Source of the DNA: Oscillospiraceae bacterium
Lineage (GTDB): Bacteria > Bacillota > Clostridia > Oscillospirales > Acutalibacteraceae
Direction: 5' to 3'
Length of the DNA stretch: 7,054 nt
NCBI GenBank assembly: GCA_029013165.1
Contig: JAQXMV010000213.1
Coordinates: forward strand, 1 to 7,054
Shown here: positions 6,977 through 7,054 of the stretch, piece by piece
Numbering within the stretch: the first letter of the stretch is position 1
How the letters are laid out: every line of letters begins with the position of its first letter
Position numbers and translations under genes: made by a program
The notes under the pieces: model-generated
What the model was told of the DNA's origin: nothing
What the model saw: only the letters and a program-made list of their open reading frames with translations
The model's database searches: none

Positions 6977-7054
6977 GCTGTCCGTCCGGCAGGTAAGAAA
7001 AGTGCAGAGATTTTTTGTGGCAGGAAACGGTGAGGTGGGAAGCCCGGCGGCGGA

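Noticed and set aside
6961..7016. Possible terminator after mnmA: GACGGA (6968-6973) pairs with TCCGTC (6981-6986), with TTTTTT at 7011-7016.
   Set aside because: The short stem overlaps the stop codon and the T-run lies about 25 bases beyond it, so this is not a standard intrinsic terminator.
7002..7054. GTG at 7002 opening a frame to the window end (begins VQRFFVAGNGEVGS).
   Set aside because: There is no convincing ribosome binding site, only 17 codons are visible and no family resemblance can be judged. It could be a gene start but cannot be supported.

Overview
The window reads as chromosomal DNA of a gut-type Clostridia bacterium (Bacillota, probably the Oscillospirales/Ruminococcus-like side). 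That placement is an inference from the style of the MnmA and CarB proteins, the strong AGGAGG-type ribosome binding sites, the sigma-A-like promoters and the moderate GC content. I see no mobile element, CRISPR array, tRNA or rRNA.

Layout: (1) From the left edge to 3614 on the + strand runs one uninterrupted reading frame, cut at its 5' end by the window. It encodes the large subunit of carbamoyl phosphate synthetase (CarB), joined in frame through a short linker to a complete diaminopimelate epimerase (DapF) domain. (2) A hairpin at 3637-3671 separates it from a convergent gene and probably ends transcription from both sides. (3) At 3709-5676 on the - strand lies a secreted glycoside hydrolase family 20 enzyme (beta-N-acetylhexosaminidase type). 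(4) A divergent intergenic region (5677-5908) holds a strong promoter for the hydrolase, a promoter for the next gene, and an inverted repeat placed between the two -35 boxes. (5) At 5909-6976 on the + strand is mnmA, the tRNA 2-thiouridylase. The last 78 bases hold no gene that I can support.

The genes do not form one pathway. CarB supplies carbamoyl phosphate to arginine and pyrimidine synthesis, DapF makes meso-diaminopimelate for lysine and peptidoglycan, the GH20 enzyme removes amino sugars from external glycans, and MnmA modifies the wobble base of some tRNAs.

The most notable part is the CarB-DapF fusion. Its DapF half keeps the substrate-binding residues and the second catalytic cysteine, but has alanine where classical DapF has its first catalytic cysteine. 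Either this epimerase uses a different base, or the domain no longer does classical DAP epimerisation.
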